Shown here in pieces: positions 27,389-37,050 of a stretch of 64,000 bases of DNA; the stretch's first letter is position 1, and every line of letters begins with the position of its first letter. Source of the stretch: Rickettsiales bacterium. Lineage in GTDB: Bacteria; Pseudomonadota; Alphaproteobacteria; Rickettsiales; SXRF01. The DNA lies in NCBI GenBank assembly GCA_041396965.1, contig JAWKXN010000001.1, positions 682,001 through 746,000 on the forward strand. The letters are read 5' to 3'. Position numbers and translations under genes: made by a program. The notes under the pieces are model-generated. The model was not told the DNA's origin, did no database searches, and was given only the letters and a program-made list of their open reading frames with translations.

Positions 27389-28777
27389 ATGGATATGAGT
27401 AAGAGTAAGATTATAATAGCGATATTAGTAATTGTGGTCATATCAGGGGCGTATTTCTTGCCGTCAATCTCGGTTGAGATAGTACCAGATCAATTGTTGC
27501 TTAAAGTAAAGACTAAACAGGAAGTAGAGGTTACTGTTCCTAAGGAGAAGAAAGACGTTAAAGAGGATAAAGTATCTATTAATGAGGGTACGCAGGGTGA
27601 TGACAAGGTGAAAGATTCAAAACAAGCTTCTGAAAAAGAGGAATCAGTTGATACAGATAACTCGGAAAACAACGAACAAAATATAGTTGATAATGAAGTT
27701 GAGGAAAAAAAGCCATCACTTGATGAGGTGATTTATCGTATCAATCTAGGTAGAACTGCTGATATCTCAATTCTTATAGATAAAGGAATTTCGGTTGATG
27801 AGGTAAATGCGTCAGGTGTTCCAATAATAGCGCTTGCTGCTGGTAGGTCTGACAGTGAAAGTCTTGGAATAGTGAAGCTACTGGTAGAAAATGGCGCGGA
27901 TATAAATAAAGCCGACATACGTGGTCAAAACGCCTTATTTTACGCCGCTAAAGTCGGTAATACAGAAGTTGTAAAATATCTGCTTTCTAAAAAGATAAAT
28001 TACAACGCTACTGACGCTTCCGGCAATAACGCGCGAACAATTGCCTTTCAAACCGGAAATAATAAGGTAATAGAAGTGCTTGATAATTTTATACAGCAGC
28101 AAAATATATTGGCTAAGCAGCAATACGAAAAAATTAATAAGGAAATAAATGAAAAATACAAATCATACAATGAAACCATGACAAAAATCAACGCTAAGAA
28201 TAAAGCCCTCACTGAAGCTGACCGTCTTAAGCAGATGGTAAAGGATTTTTCTTTCGCTAGTTGTTCAGCGGCTTATTGGCAATTTTGCCGTATATCACGA
28301 CAAACAACTGAATTTGGAGGGCAGGAACTGATAAACGTTATCAATTCGCAATTCAATAAATCACGTGAACTAGCTGGGGAACTTGAAAGTGAGCATAAGA
28401 TTGAGTTTCAAGTTATTCAGAATATATCGTCCGCGTCCGAACGTAACATAAGAAACGAACTTTCAAAATATCCTTCCAGTGAAGCCCGTACGGCGGCGGG
28501 TGTTGGTAGCAGTGATGACATGAAAATGCGCTGCGCTAAAATGGCCGATGCATGGAACATTAGAAAGCAAGATGATAACCGAGCGAATTCATATATGAAT
28601 AATATATATAATAGGAATCGTGGATACATGTCGCCTAATAGTGGGTATGGTAGTCAGCAACCATCTCCTTACCAAAATAATAATTATGGTGGTGGAGGTG
28701 GTCAGCTATACCAGCAGCAACCAGCACAGCCAATCCAGCCATACGGTATACCCAATCCACAACAGCAATATAGGTAG
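27389..28777 (+). CDS. Membrane-anchored ankyrin-repeat protein with Gln/Pro-rich tail
   Basis: The 462-residue protein has an N-terminal signal anchor (residues 6-24), an acidic Lys/Glu/Asp linker (about 40-105), three ankyrin repeats (about 110-235; GADINKADIRGQNALFYAAK is the clearest), a coiled-coil-prone Lys/Asn-rich stretch (240-275) with Cys residues in ASCSAAYWQFCRIS, and an Asn/Gln/Pro/Gly-rich C-terminus. The ankyrin part would face the periplasm if the N-terminus is a signal anchor. Its partner is unknown. It stands alone between htpG (divergent) and the DUF4143 ATPase. Confidence 0.75.
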   Translation: MDMSKSKIIIAILVIVVISGAYFLPSISVEIVPDQLLLKVKTKQEVEVTVPKEKKDVKEDKVSINEGTQGDDKVKDSKQASEKEESVDTDNSENNEQNIVDNEVEEKKPSLDEVIYRINLGRTADISILIDKGISVDEVNASGVPIIALAAGRSDSESLGIVKLLVENGADINKADIRGQNALFYAAKVGNTEVVKYLLSKKINYNATDASGNNARTIAFQTGNNKVIEVLDNFIQQQNILAKQQYEKINKEINEKYKSYNETMTKINAKNKALTEADRLKQMVKDFSFASCSAAYWQFCRISRQTTEFGGQELINVINSQFNKSRELAGELESEHKIEFQVIQNISSASERNIRNELSKYPSSEARTAAGVGSSDDMKMRCAKMADAWNIRKQDDNRANSYMNNIYNRNRGYMSPNSGYGSQQPSPYQNNNYGGGGGQLYQQQPAQPIQPYGIPNPQQQYR

Positions 28778-29005
28778 TTTGCTAATTATGGTGGACATCC
28801 CCCGAAAAGATTTGAACCAACTTATCGATTTGTTCAAAGATTGGTCATTGATTTTGAATGCTGGGAAAGATCGTATGGCGGCATAACACTGAAAGAATGC
28901 GGCATTATTAAGAGCCGAAGATGGATAGATGTCTCCTCTCAAATATAAAGTTGCTTTTCGATTTTAGAAAAGCTATAATGATTCCAGTGAAACAAAAGGA
29001 GTGTC

Positions 29006-30259
29006 ATGAAAGCTATAAAACGTCACTTACAACCTTTAATATTAGAGGCTTTGGAGGCTTTGCCAGTGGTGTATATTAACGGTCCACGGCAAGCTGGCAA
29101 AACAACCCTAGTTAAGGAACTGTTGGCACAGGAGTTTAAGGCAAAATTTATCACATTTGATGACACGCTGGAACGCGCTGCCGCTACGCGCAATCCTTTT
29201 GGTTATATTCAGGAATCAGGCACACCGTTGATTATTGATGAAGTACAAATGGTGCCAGAATTGTTTCGCCCTTTGAAAAAGTTGGTGGATGAGCAGCGTC
29301 AGGACGCATTGCGCGGTGATAGCTCGGCCAATGGTCACTATCTGCTGACCGGCTCGGCGAATCTGATGGCAATTCCCGAACTTGCCGATGCGATGGTTGG
29401 GCGCATGGCAACCTTGACTTTATTGCCGCTGAGTGTTGCGGAAGTTATCGGCAAACCATCACATTTTCTGGAGCGGTGCTTTGCAAAAGATTTTAGCGGA
29501 ATTAAAGCTGAAACCACATCTCTGACCTCAATGATGCGTCAGGCCACTTTTCCTGAACTCACGCAAATGTCTGATAAAATGGCCGGTAGCTGGTTCAAAA
29601 ACTATATCCAGAAAATCACGCTGGAAGACCCACGCCATATTTATAATCTTGAAAAGGCTGAATATATGCCAGTGTTGTTGCAATCATTGGCAGCGCGTGC
29701 AGGAAATCTGATTAATGATGCAAGTATTGGACGTGAAATTGGCATTAATGCTGTGACCACACGCAATTACCGTGGCTTGCTGAACAACACATTTGTCACC
29801 AACAGCTTAAGGCCGTGGTATCGCAATATTACAAAGCGCTTGGTTAAATCAGAGAAAATCTATTTCTACGACACCATGTTGCTGTGCCATTTGCTGCAAT
29901 CAACTCCAGAAAATTTGGCAAGAAGTCAACCACAGCGGTTTGGGCATGTGCTGGAAAACTTTGTTCTGTCGGAATTAACTAAGAGCAACCATGCTGGTGG
30001 CGACACTGCCAAAATCAGCTTTTACCGCACTAACGATGGTCGCGAGATTGATTTCGTGCTGGAGCATCAGCACAAGCTGGTGGCTATTGAAGTTAAAAAT
30101 GCTGAAAACATTACGGATAAGGATTTGGCTGGCATTAAAGAATTGCAGCAAGCAACAAGCAATGACTTCATATGCGGCATAGTGCTTTGCAATACCCCAA
30201 GGGTAATTGCGTATGACAAAGATATTTATCTATTGCCATTTAATAGCCTATGGCAATAG
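29006..30259 (+). CDS. AAA-family ATPase with DUF4143 C-terminal domain
   Basis: These stand-alone ATPases are common accessory genes; some are linked to toxin-antitoxin-like or defence loci but their reaction is unknown. The 417-residue protein has Walker A GPRQAGKTT near residues 25-33, Walker B LIIDEVQ near 75-81, a sensor-like LLTGSANL, then a DUF4143 domain with GHVLENFVLSEL and a nuclease-like FYRTNDGREIDFVLEH...VAIEVKNAE block. AAGGAG lies 6 bases before the ATG. Codon and base use look richer in G+C than the neighbours, and the gene sits beside tRNA-Ala, so horizontal arrival is likely. Confidence 0.88.
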   Translation: MKAIKRHLQPLILEALEALPVVYINGPRQAGKTTLVKELLAQEFKAKFITFDDTLERAAATRNPFGYIQESGTPLIIDEVQMVPELFRPLKKLVDEQRQDALRGDSSANGHYLLTGSANLMAIPELADAMVGRMATLTLLPLSVAEVIGKPSHFLERCFAKDFSGIKAETTSLTSMMRQATFPELTQMSDKMAGSWFKNYIQKITLEDPRHIYNLEKAEYMPVLLQSLAARAGNLINDASIGREIGINAVTTRNYRGLLNNTFVTNSLRPWYRNITKRLVKSEKIYFYDTMLLCHLLQSTPENLARSQPQRFGHVLENFVLSELTKSNHAGGDTAKISFYRTNDGREIDFVLEHQHKLVAIEVKNAENITDKDLAGIKELQQATSNDFICGIVLCNTPRVIAYDKDIYLLPFNSLWQ

Positions 30260-30420
30260 CCCGACCGAGTCGAACCACTTAAATACAGGCAATAGAATGA
30301 AAAAACTGTTCGCACACTCCCAATCATTTTCTTGTTGTAACTCAATAAGAAAATGGCGAACCAGCCAGAAACAAGAGCCTGCAACGGTTCGAAGGGTGTG
30401 ATGCAGGGTATCGGGTTAGA

Positions 30421-30496
<76 letters not shown>

Positions 30497-30747
30497 ATTA
30501 ATAAGTTATAGGCTTGTTTGTCCTTACCAATAAAATAAATGGAATCAGATGTAGGGATAACTTAAAAAATAAAATTGTCAATATGTCATGATATATACAC
30601 GATAATTATAAGGAATGTGTTTTTAGTTAATTAATTGTCAATCTTTTAAGGATAGTTATTAAGCTCTAAGATTATGTTTCGGTAGTCGTTATTGTACGAT
30701 TTCTGAACATTGTTTCCTGTTCAAGTTTTAGTTTAGAATAATGTTTT

Positions 30748-32520
30748 ATGGTTGATAAGGAAAACTCTGAAGGGCTAGACGAGGGTAGATCCCAAATAGA
30801 TTATATGGTAGGCGCTGATTCCAAGCCAGCTTCGGCTAAGCCTTTGCGTCTTGGGGAAAGGCTTATCAAGCTTGGTCTTCTTTCTGAGGATCAGTTACAG
30901 ATAGTACTTACCGAGCAGAAGAATAGCAAAAAGTTGATAGGCGCTATTTTAGTTGATATGGGATTTCTTACCGAAAGCGCTCTTGGTGAGGTTCTCGCTG
31001 AGTCTTCTGGTACCCAGAAATTTGATCCAAAATCGGCGATGTTGGATTCACAAGTTGTCCATTTAATATCAAAGGATATAGCGTCACGCTACAAAGTGAT
31101 GGCGGTTGGTTTTGAAAATGGCACCTTACAGCTTGCTATGAGTGATGTTTATAATGTTCTTGCCATAGATCAGGTAAGAAGATTTGTCCCCAAAAGTACT
31201 AAAATATCTCCTATTTATTGCACTGACTCTGAAATTTTGGAGCTTATAGACCAGTATTATGATTATGAAATATCAGTTGATGGGATTCTAAAGGAAATAG
31301 AAACTGGCATCAGAGACAATAGTAGTAAGCTAGACGGTAGGCAAGAGGGATATGTAAATCCTACGGTTCGTTTAGTAAATGCTCTTTTGGTTGACGCTAT
31401 AAAAGTTGGCGCTTCTGATATACATTTTGAGCCTGAAGGCTCATTCTTGCGTTTACGTTATCGTATTGACGGTTCGATGGTTCAGGTACGCTCTTTCCAC
31501 AGAGATTACTGGAGCGCTATGGTGGTTCGTATTAAAATAATGTCCGGTATGAACATAGCGGAATCACGTAACCCACAAGATGGTCGTATTTCGTATAACG
31601 TACTTGGTAGAGAAGTAGATTTTCGTGTCGCTACTCAGCCAACTGTTCATGGTGAAAATATCGTGATGCGCTTATTGGATAAGGCGAAATCACTTGTTCC
31701 CCTTGAGAATTTAGGGTTTTCTGAGCATAACATAGAGGTTCTTAAAAAACTTATAAAACGACCTGAGGGAATAATAATAGTCACAGGTCCAACCGGCAGT
31801 GGTAAGACTACTACTCTTTACTCTATACTTAGCTATATAAATAACATTGAGACCAATATAATGACATTAGAGGATCCAGTGGAGTATCAACTTCCGCTGA
31901 TTCGTCAGAGTAGCGTTCGTGAGGGAGCGGGGCTTGATTGGCTTACTGGAATGAAGTCATTGATGCGTCAGGATCCGGATATTATATTTGTTGGTGAGGT
32001 ACGTGACGCTGATACCGCTCTTATGGCTGTACGTGCTGCTCTTACTGGTCACCAAGTATATACCACCCTTCACACTAATGACGCTATAGGAAGTATAGCT
32101 CGTCTTGGTGATATAGGAGTACCAAGCCACCTTCTAGCTGGCTCTCTTATAGGTGCTTTGGCGCAAAGACTAGCGCGTAAACTATGTGTGCATTGCCGAG
32201 TTCCAAGAGAGGCAACGGCTGATGAATGTCGTATATTAGGTTCCGATCCTAAAGAACCACCACAGATTTATAATGCTACCGGATGTGAGAAATGTAATAA
32301 GAAGGGCTATAAAGGACGTACCGCGATTGTAGAGATATTGCGTGTAGACCGTCATATGGATGAGCTTATAGCTACCCACGCGACTAGACGTACTATCTTA
32401 GAGCATGCTTTGAAGGAGGGTTTTATCAGTATGCAGCAAGATGGTATAGCTAAGGTTCTAGCTGGAGAAATAACAATTGATGAACTTGTAAATACGATTG
32501 ATTTTACTGAAAGGCTGTAA
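30748..32520 (+). CDS. Type IV pilus / type II secretion assembly ATPase with MshEN domain
   Basis: This hexameric ATPase powers pilus extension or pseudopilus assembly at the inner-membrane face. The 590-residue protein has Walker A GPTGSGKTT at 347-355, the Asp and His boxes of the GspE/PilB family (VGEVRDADTALMAVRAALTGH) and a four-cysteine zinc site (CVHC...GCEKC). The N-terminus shows two tandem 24-residue motifs of the MshEN type, residues 34-57 (starting RLGERLIKLGLL) and 63-86 (LIGAILVDMGFL), separated by exactly five residues. MshEN domains bind cyclic di-GMP in MshE, so regulation by that messenger is likely. It is the first gene of a five-gene assembly operon. Confidence 0.92.
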   Translation: MVDKENSEGLDEGRSQIDYMVGADSKPASAKPLRLGERLIKLGLLSEDQLQIVLTEQKNSKKLIGAILVDMGFLTESALGEVLAESSGTQKFDPKSAMLDSQVVHLISKDIASRYKVMAVGFENGTLQLAMSDVYNVLAIDQVRRFVPKSTKISPIYCTDSEILELIDQYYDYEISVDGILKEIETGIRDNSSKLDGRQEGYVNPTVRLVNALLVDAIKVGASDIHFEPEGSFLRLRYRIDGSMVQVRSFHRDYWSAMVVRIKIMSGMNIAESRNPQDGRISYNVLGREVDFRVATQPTVHGENIVMRLLDKAKSLVPLENLGFSEHNIEVLKKLIKRPEGIIIVTGPTGSGKTTTLYSILSYINNIETNIMTLEDPVEYQLPLIRQSSVREGAGLDWLTGMKSLMRQDPDIIFVGEVRDADTALMAVRAALTGHQVYTTLHTNDAIGSIARLGDIGVPSHLLAGSLIGALAQRLARKLCVHCRVPREATADECRILGSDPKEPPQIYNATGCEKCNKKGYKGRTAIVEILRVDRHMDELIATHATRRTILEHALKEGFISMQQDGIAKVLAGEITIDELVNTIDFTERL

Positions 32521-32524
32521 AATA

Positions 32525-33733
32525 ATGCCTTCATATAAATATAGTTCAATAAATGATCGTGGACGTACCATACGTGGTGTTGTCGTTGCCGATAATGAAA
32601 TTGACCTTGAAAATCGTCTTAAGGATATAGGTCTTGATCTAATAAGCGCTCGTGAGGTTAAAACTCGTGATAAAAGCGCTGGAAGGGGAACAAAGGTCAA
32701 GAATAAAGATCTTATAGTGATGTGCCTGCATTTGGAGCAATTAGACAGGGCAGGGGTTCCGCTGCATGACGCTATCGCTGATGTTCGCGATAGCACTGAA
32801 TCAGCTAAGTTAAAAGATGTTCTCACTGGTGTTTATGAATCGGTAAAGACCGGAACGGTTTTTTCTAAGGCTTTGGAGGCGTATCCCAGAGTTTTTAATA
32901 ACGTATTTGTCGGATTAATAGCCGCTGGTGAGAAAACAGGAGACCTCGCTATGTCTTTCCAAAATCTTGGAGAGCATCTTAAATGGGTAGCTGATCTACG
33001 ACGTAAAGTAAAAAAAGCCATTCGCTATCCTATAGTTTTACTTGTTGTTTTGTCTTTGGTTATTACTGCTCTTATGATACTTACGGTTCCTAAAATGGTT
33101 GAGTTCATAGTGTCACAGGGGTTTGAACTGCCGATCCATACTAGAGCTTTAATAGCTGTGTCAGAAGCTTTTCAGAGTTATTGGTATGCGATACTTGGGA
33201 TTCCTGTTGTTATATTTTTTATATTTATGCTTTTATATAACATAAGTGAACGTTTCGCTTATCGGGTTGATTATATAACGCTTAAAATTCCACTTATAGG
33301 ATCGGTATCTCGTAAGATTGATATGGCGCGTTTCGCCAATTTTTTCGCTATTATGTTTAATAGTGGAATAGATGTTATAGATTCTTTAGAGGCGGCAAAA
33401 GGGGTTATCTCTAACCGTGTGCTTAAAGAGTCTATAGATTTGGTAAAAGTAAATGTTACTGATGGTAATTCTATAACTTCCAGTCTTCTTCTATCTCATC
33501 AATTCCCAAATTTGGTTATTAGGATGTTTAAGGTTGGTGAGGATAGTGGTAATCTTAAGGACGCTTTGGAGAATATAAAATTTTTCTATAACCGTGAGGT
33601 AAGTGACGCTGTTGATAATTTAGTCGGCTCAATACAACCAATACTTACCACCATTATGGGATTAATAATAGCATGGATTATAGCGGCGGTGTTTGGTCCT
33701 CTTTATGAATCATTTAGCAAATTGAATATTTAA
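32525..33733 (+). CDS. Inner-membrane platform protein, GspF/PilC/MshG type
   Basis: The platform protein couples the ATPase to pilin extraction from the membrane. The 402-residue protein begins MPSYKYSSINDRGRTIRG, typical for the family, and contains two T2SSF domains with membrane helices near residues 160-185, 215-235 and 370-395. The two halves carry related motifs (VFVGLIAAGEKTGDL and LVIRMFKVGEDSGNL). I chose the ATG at 32525, 4 bases after the ATPase stop; tight spacing suggests coupling. Confidence 0.93.
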   Translation: MPSYKYSSINDRGRTIRGVVVADNEIDLENRLKDIGLDLISAREVKTRDKSAGRGTKVKNKDLIVMCLHLEQLDRAGVPLHDAIADVRDSTESAKLKDVLTGVYESVKTGTVFSKALEAYPRVFNNVFVGLIAAGEKTGDLAMSFQNLGEHLKWVADLRRKVKKAIRYPIVLLVVLSLVITALMILTVPKMVEFIVSQGFELPIHTRALIAVSEAFQSYWYAILGIPVVIFFIFMLLYNISERFAYRVDYITLKIPLIGSVSRKIDMARFANFFAIMFNSGIDVIDSLEAAKGVISNRVLKESIDLVKVNVTDGNSITSSLLLSHQFPNLVIRMFKVGEDSGNLKDALENIKFFYNREVSDAVDNLVGSIQPILTTIMGLIIAWIIAAVFGPLYESFSKLNI

Positions 33734-33828
33734 TAATTTTTTATTTATTATAAATAGTAATGTATAAGATAGTTATATTCGTTAGAATGTTTTTATAGCT
33801 AGAGCTATTTTGAGGAAGAGTTTTACTT

Positions 33829-35610
33829 ATGGGTTTTTCATTAAAAGGTAAGTTTAGAGGCACTAATAGTAGGCCTAGTAGCTCAGTATCCCATACTTAT
33901 TCTAAAGTAAAATCTGACGCTGATAATAAAGTAGGTGTCATTAGCCCGTTTAAGTCCACAACTGGTAATAAGTATGGTATTATTATTGGTGATGAAGGCG
34001 CGGTGTTAATTTATGTAGTTGGTAAGGACGTAAAAAGTCGCAATTTTATCGCGCAGGCAAGTCATGATAACCTAAAAGAATTCCATAATATTCTAGCCAA
34101 GGATAAAGAAGCTCCTATTTATCTGATCATTGACAGTATGGATCAGAATTTTTCACAGCAATCACTACCACCTATCAGTGCTCTTGGTGTACGAAAATTA
34201 ATAAAACGGCGCATGGAAAGAGAGTTAGCGGCGGATGTTGTCAAGGGTTATATATTACTGGATAGAGATAAGGCAGGGCGGCGTGACTGGAATTTTTTAA
34301 TGGTATCCCTAGAAAATAGTCCGCAGCTTAATGTATGGTTCGAGTTTACTGAGAGTTTGGATAATCGTGTTAATGGGGTTTACCTTCTTTCTATTGAGTC
34401 AGAGAATATAATTACGACTATTGATAAAGCACTTGGCATTAATCAAAAGAAGAAAAACAGCGTTAAGAATAGTGCCTCACGATGGAAGTTTTTTGTAACT
34501 CATAATAAGGTTGGTGGTGTTCGCCAAGTTATTATTAAAGATGGAAATGTGGTGTTCACTCGTCTTACTCAACCAGTTGGTGAGGAAACAGCGGAGGTTG
34601 TTGTTGGTAACATAGAGCAAGAAATGCTAAGTACGATTGAGTACATAAGACGCTTATCTTTTGACTATAAGCAAGGTATTGATATTTATTTATTGGCATC
34701 TGATGAGATCGGAGAGCTGATTGATACCTCAAATATGCAGCCGAACAATGTACATAAATTTACCCCATATGAACTTTCTCAGCTATTTTCAATAGGTGGC
34801 GCGGCGCAACAGATGGATCGTTTTGGTGACGTAATATTGACTGCCTTTATTACTTCCAGTTCTTCCCATAGATTAACGTTATTCTTACCTAAGATGGAAA
34901 AGGTAAACAAGATCTATAATATAATAAGATATCAGTGGGTAGCTTCTATTATACTGGCTATCTCCATGATTTCGTACGTAGGTTTTATATGTTTTAGTAT
35001 ATACTCCAAAATTGTTGATATAGATGATCTTGATAAGCAGAAAACACTCAGAAAATCTGAATTTGATAATGTAAACAAAAAAATTAAGGAAAGTGGCATA
35101 GAGGTTAAAAGAATCAGTGATACTGTATTTTTGTATGATAAGATAGTAGAGGAGAATACTTCACCTATCGCTCTTTTATCAAAAGCCCGTTCCGCGATTA
35201 TAAAGGCTGTTTCAATAAGGGAAGTATATTGGGGAGAAGAGCAGACTGGTAAATCTCTAGGAAATCCATCCGCAGATAATAGTAATGCTAAACTAAGTAT
35301 TGTTCTTCGTTTTCCAGAAATCTCTAATACTGAGGAGGCGTTTAGAGCGGTGGCTAGGAAAGTGTTACTGGATCTGCGTAAGGAATTACCAGAATATGAT
35401 ATTTATTATACAAAATTACCTGATGCTATATCCAAAAAAACTGAGTCTGAGGAGATAGTGTTTAATGATAATAAAGATGTCATGATAATTGACAAATCAT
35501 CTTTGGAAGCGACTTTATCATTTGTTAAGAAAGGTAGTGGCACCGTAAGCGATATCTCTACAGGGCAGGATGGTTCCTCAACTGATAAATTAATTGGGCT
35601 AGGACGATAA
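33829..35610 (+). CDS. Fused PilM/PilN-like (GspL/MshI-like) assembly protein
   Basis: In type IV pili PilM (cytoplasmic, actin-like) and PilN (membrane) align the platform; MshI and GspL fuse these roles. This 593-residue protein has a large soluble N-terminal region with an actin-like pattern, a single membrane helix at about residues 368-388, and a periplasmic coiled-coil part with a ferredoxin-like end. Recognition rests on layout and gene order more than on clear motifs. It precedes and overlaps the PilO-like gene by one base (ATGA-type overlap), and follows the platform gene by 95 bp. Confidence 0.65.
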   Translation: MGFSLKGKFRGTNSRPSSSVSHTYSKVKSDADNKVGVISPFKSTTGNKYGIIIGDEGAVLIYVVGKDVKSRNFIAQASHDNLKEFHNILAKDKEAPIYLIIDSMDQNFSQQSLPPISALGVRKLIKRRMERELAADVVKGYILLDRDKAGRRDWNFLMVSLENSPQLNVWFEFTESLDNRVNGVYLLSIESENIITTIDKALGINQKKKNSVKNSASRWKFFVTHNKVGGVRQVIIKDGNVVFTRLTQPVGEETAEVVVGNIEQEMLSTIEYIRRLSFDYKQGIDIYLLASDEIGELIDTSNMQPNNVHKFTPYELSQLFSIGGAAQQMDRFGDVILTAFITSSSSHRLTLFLPKMEKVNKIYNIIRYQWVASIILAISMISYVGFICFSIYSKIVDIDDLDKQKTLRKSEFDNVNKKIKESGIEVKRISDTVFLYDKIVEENTSPIALLSKARSAIIKAVSIREVYWGEEQTGKSLGNPSADNSNAKLSIVLRFPEISNTEEAFRAVARKVLLDLRKELPEYDIYYTKLPDAISKKTESEEIVFNDNKDVMIIDKSSLEATLSFVKKGSGTVSDISTGQDGSSTDKLIGLGR

Positions 35611-36311
35611 TGAAAATATCAGATATTAGAAATAAGCTCATAAAGCAGACAGTGATAATTACTCTTATCCTGATCTTTATATCCTGTATAATATGGTATC
35701 TTCTTATGGTTGATAGTGACTATGAAAGTGAAATAAATGGTCTAAAGACAGAGGTAAATAATTTTACCAGAAATGCCAACAGTCTGGCGGCGGAATATAA
35801 AGAAGTTGTAGGTCTTGCCAATAAATACGAGGATATACAAGATAAGCAAAGAAAAAATATGCTTATAGTTAGTAAAACGGTATTGCGTGACAAGGTTGGT
35901 TCTATTCGTTCTAAATATAATTTGGATATAACAGAAGTAAGAATGAGTGGGATAGTTCCTTCCAATAAACCAGAATATAATAGGCAAACAAGCTTTATTG
36001 AATCCAGTGTTGTAGATCTTAAGATGAACACGCTATCTGACTTAGATGTTTTACAGTTCATAGGTAATTTGAGTAAATTATTCTCTGGAGTAAGAATCAA
36101 CAGCCTTAAAATGTCTGTAAATAGTGATATAGATAACAAGGTTTTACTGGAAGTTAAAAGTGGTGGTTTCTTTCCTGTAGTAAAAACAGAGCTATCTTTT
36201 ACATTATTTGGTATCAGAGGCCTAAACAATATGGATGATGGGCTAACAGAAGAAAATACTAACTCATCATTTCAGCCTACTAAGAATAATAGTAGGATTA
36301 GGTTAAGGTAG
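35610..36311 (+). CDS. PilO/GspM-like inner-membrane alignment protein
   Basis: The 233-residue protein has one membrane helix (about residues 13-33), a coiled-coil stretch (38-90) and a C-terminal alpha/beta periplasmic domain ending in ELSFTLFGIRG. This is the standard PilO/GspM/MshJ plan. Sequence identity to named members is too weak to see directly, so the call depends on architecture and on its place after the PilM/PilN-like gene, which it overlaps by one base. Confidence 0.6.
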   Translation: MKISDIRNKLIKQTVIITLILIFISCIIWYLLMVDSDYESEINGLKTEVNNFTRNANSLAAEYKEVVGLANKYEDIQDKQRKNMLIVSKTVLRDKVGSIRSKYNLDITEVRMSGIVPSNKPEYNRQTSFIESSVVDLKMNTLSDLDVLQFIGNLSKLFSGVRINSLKMSVNSDIDNKVLLEVKSGGFFPVVKTELSFTLFGIRGLNNMDDGLTEENTNSSFQPTKNNSRIRLR

Positions 36312-36317
36312 CGATTT

Positions 36318-36986
36318 ATGATAAGAAAAATATATTATATAATAACGTTATTTTTCATGTTTTTAATTTGTCAACCATCATATTCACAAGTCAAAATTAA
36401 TGTTGATAATGACAAGAATGATGAGCAAGAGAGCGTAAGAATAGAAAGTTTATTTTTTACAGCGGATGAAATCAAGGCTATAAAAAATGCAAGAAAGTTT
36501 TATGAAAAAAATCGTGAGACTGGTGGTGGAAAGGAATTAAGTGAAGATGATTTTTTAGAAAGTTTAGAAAAAATATCATCGTTAAAAGGTGATAGTGGTT
36601 CTGCTGTTTTTACCTATCCACAATTTTATCTTTCTTCTATTGCCTATTACACTCCCAACAAATGGGTTTTATGGCTAAATGGTAGAAAATTTACTAAAGG
36701 AGTAAAAAGTGAGATAGCTGATATTGAGATAGTCTCAATTAATAAGGACGCGGTTACGATTGACTGGTACCCTAAAAGAATGGATAAAGTCGTTGATGTA
36801 CAGGATTTCACGAAAGATAATCCTGTAAGGGTAGATATGTTGAATAATGTAGTAACTTTTACCCTAAGACCAAATCAGACTTTTTCCTCTTACTCAATGC
36901 AAGTTATAGAAGGTCGTGTGCAACCAATTACTATAGATTTGCGTGAGGATTTATCGCCAGAGATAGTTGGCAATACCACTCCGTGA
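36318..36986 (+). CDS. Secreted GspC/PilP/MshK-like protein
   Basis: The 222-residue protein has a signal peptide (residues 1-23, cleavage after YSQPSYS-like SYS), an acidic spacer, and near residues 95-125 the pattern YLSSIAYYTPNKWVLWLNGR seen in GspB/GspC and PilP-like proteins that link the inner-membrane platform to the secretin. It follows the PilO-like gene by 6 bp and is the last gene of the operon. No secretin, prepilin peptidase or major pilin gene lies next to it. Confidence 0.55.
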   Translation: MIRKIYYIITLFFMFLICQPSYSQVKINVDNDKNDEQESVRIESLFFTADEIKAIKNARKFYEKNRETGGGKELSEDDFLESLEKISSLKGDSGSAVFTYPQFYLSSIAYYTPNKWVLWLNGRKFTKGVKSEIADIEIVSINKDAVTIDWYPKRMDKVVDVQDFTKDNPVRVDMLNNVVTFTLRPNQTFSSYSMQVIEGRVQPITIDLREDLSPEIVGNTTP

Positions 36987-37050
36987 ATTTGTGAATTAAT
37001 TGGAAAATTAAAATTTTAATATGTAATGTTTTCAATCTAAAAGGAAGACA

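Noticed and set aside
28793..28888. Short frame after the ankyrin gene encoding MVDIPRKDLNQLIDLFKDW
   Set aside because: About 32 residues, no ribosome-binding site and no recognisable family; it may be a fragment but cannot be supported as a gene.
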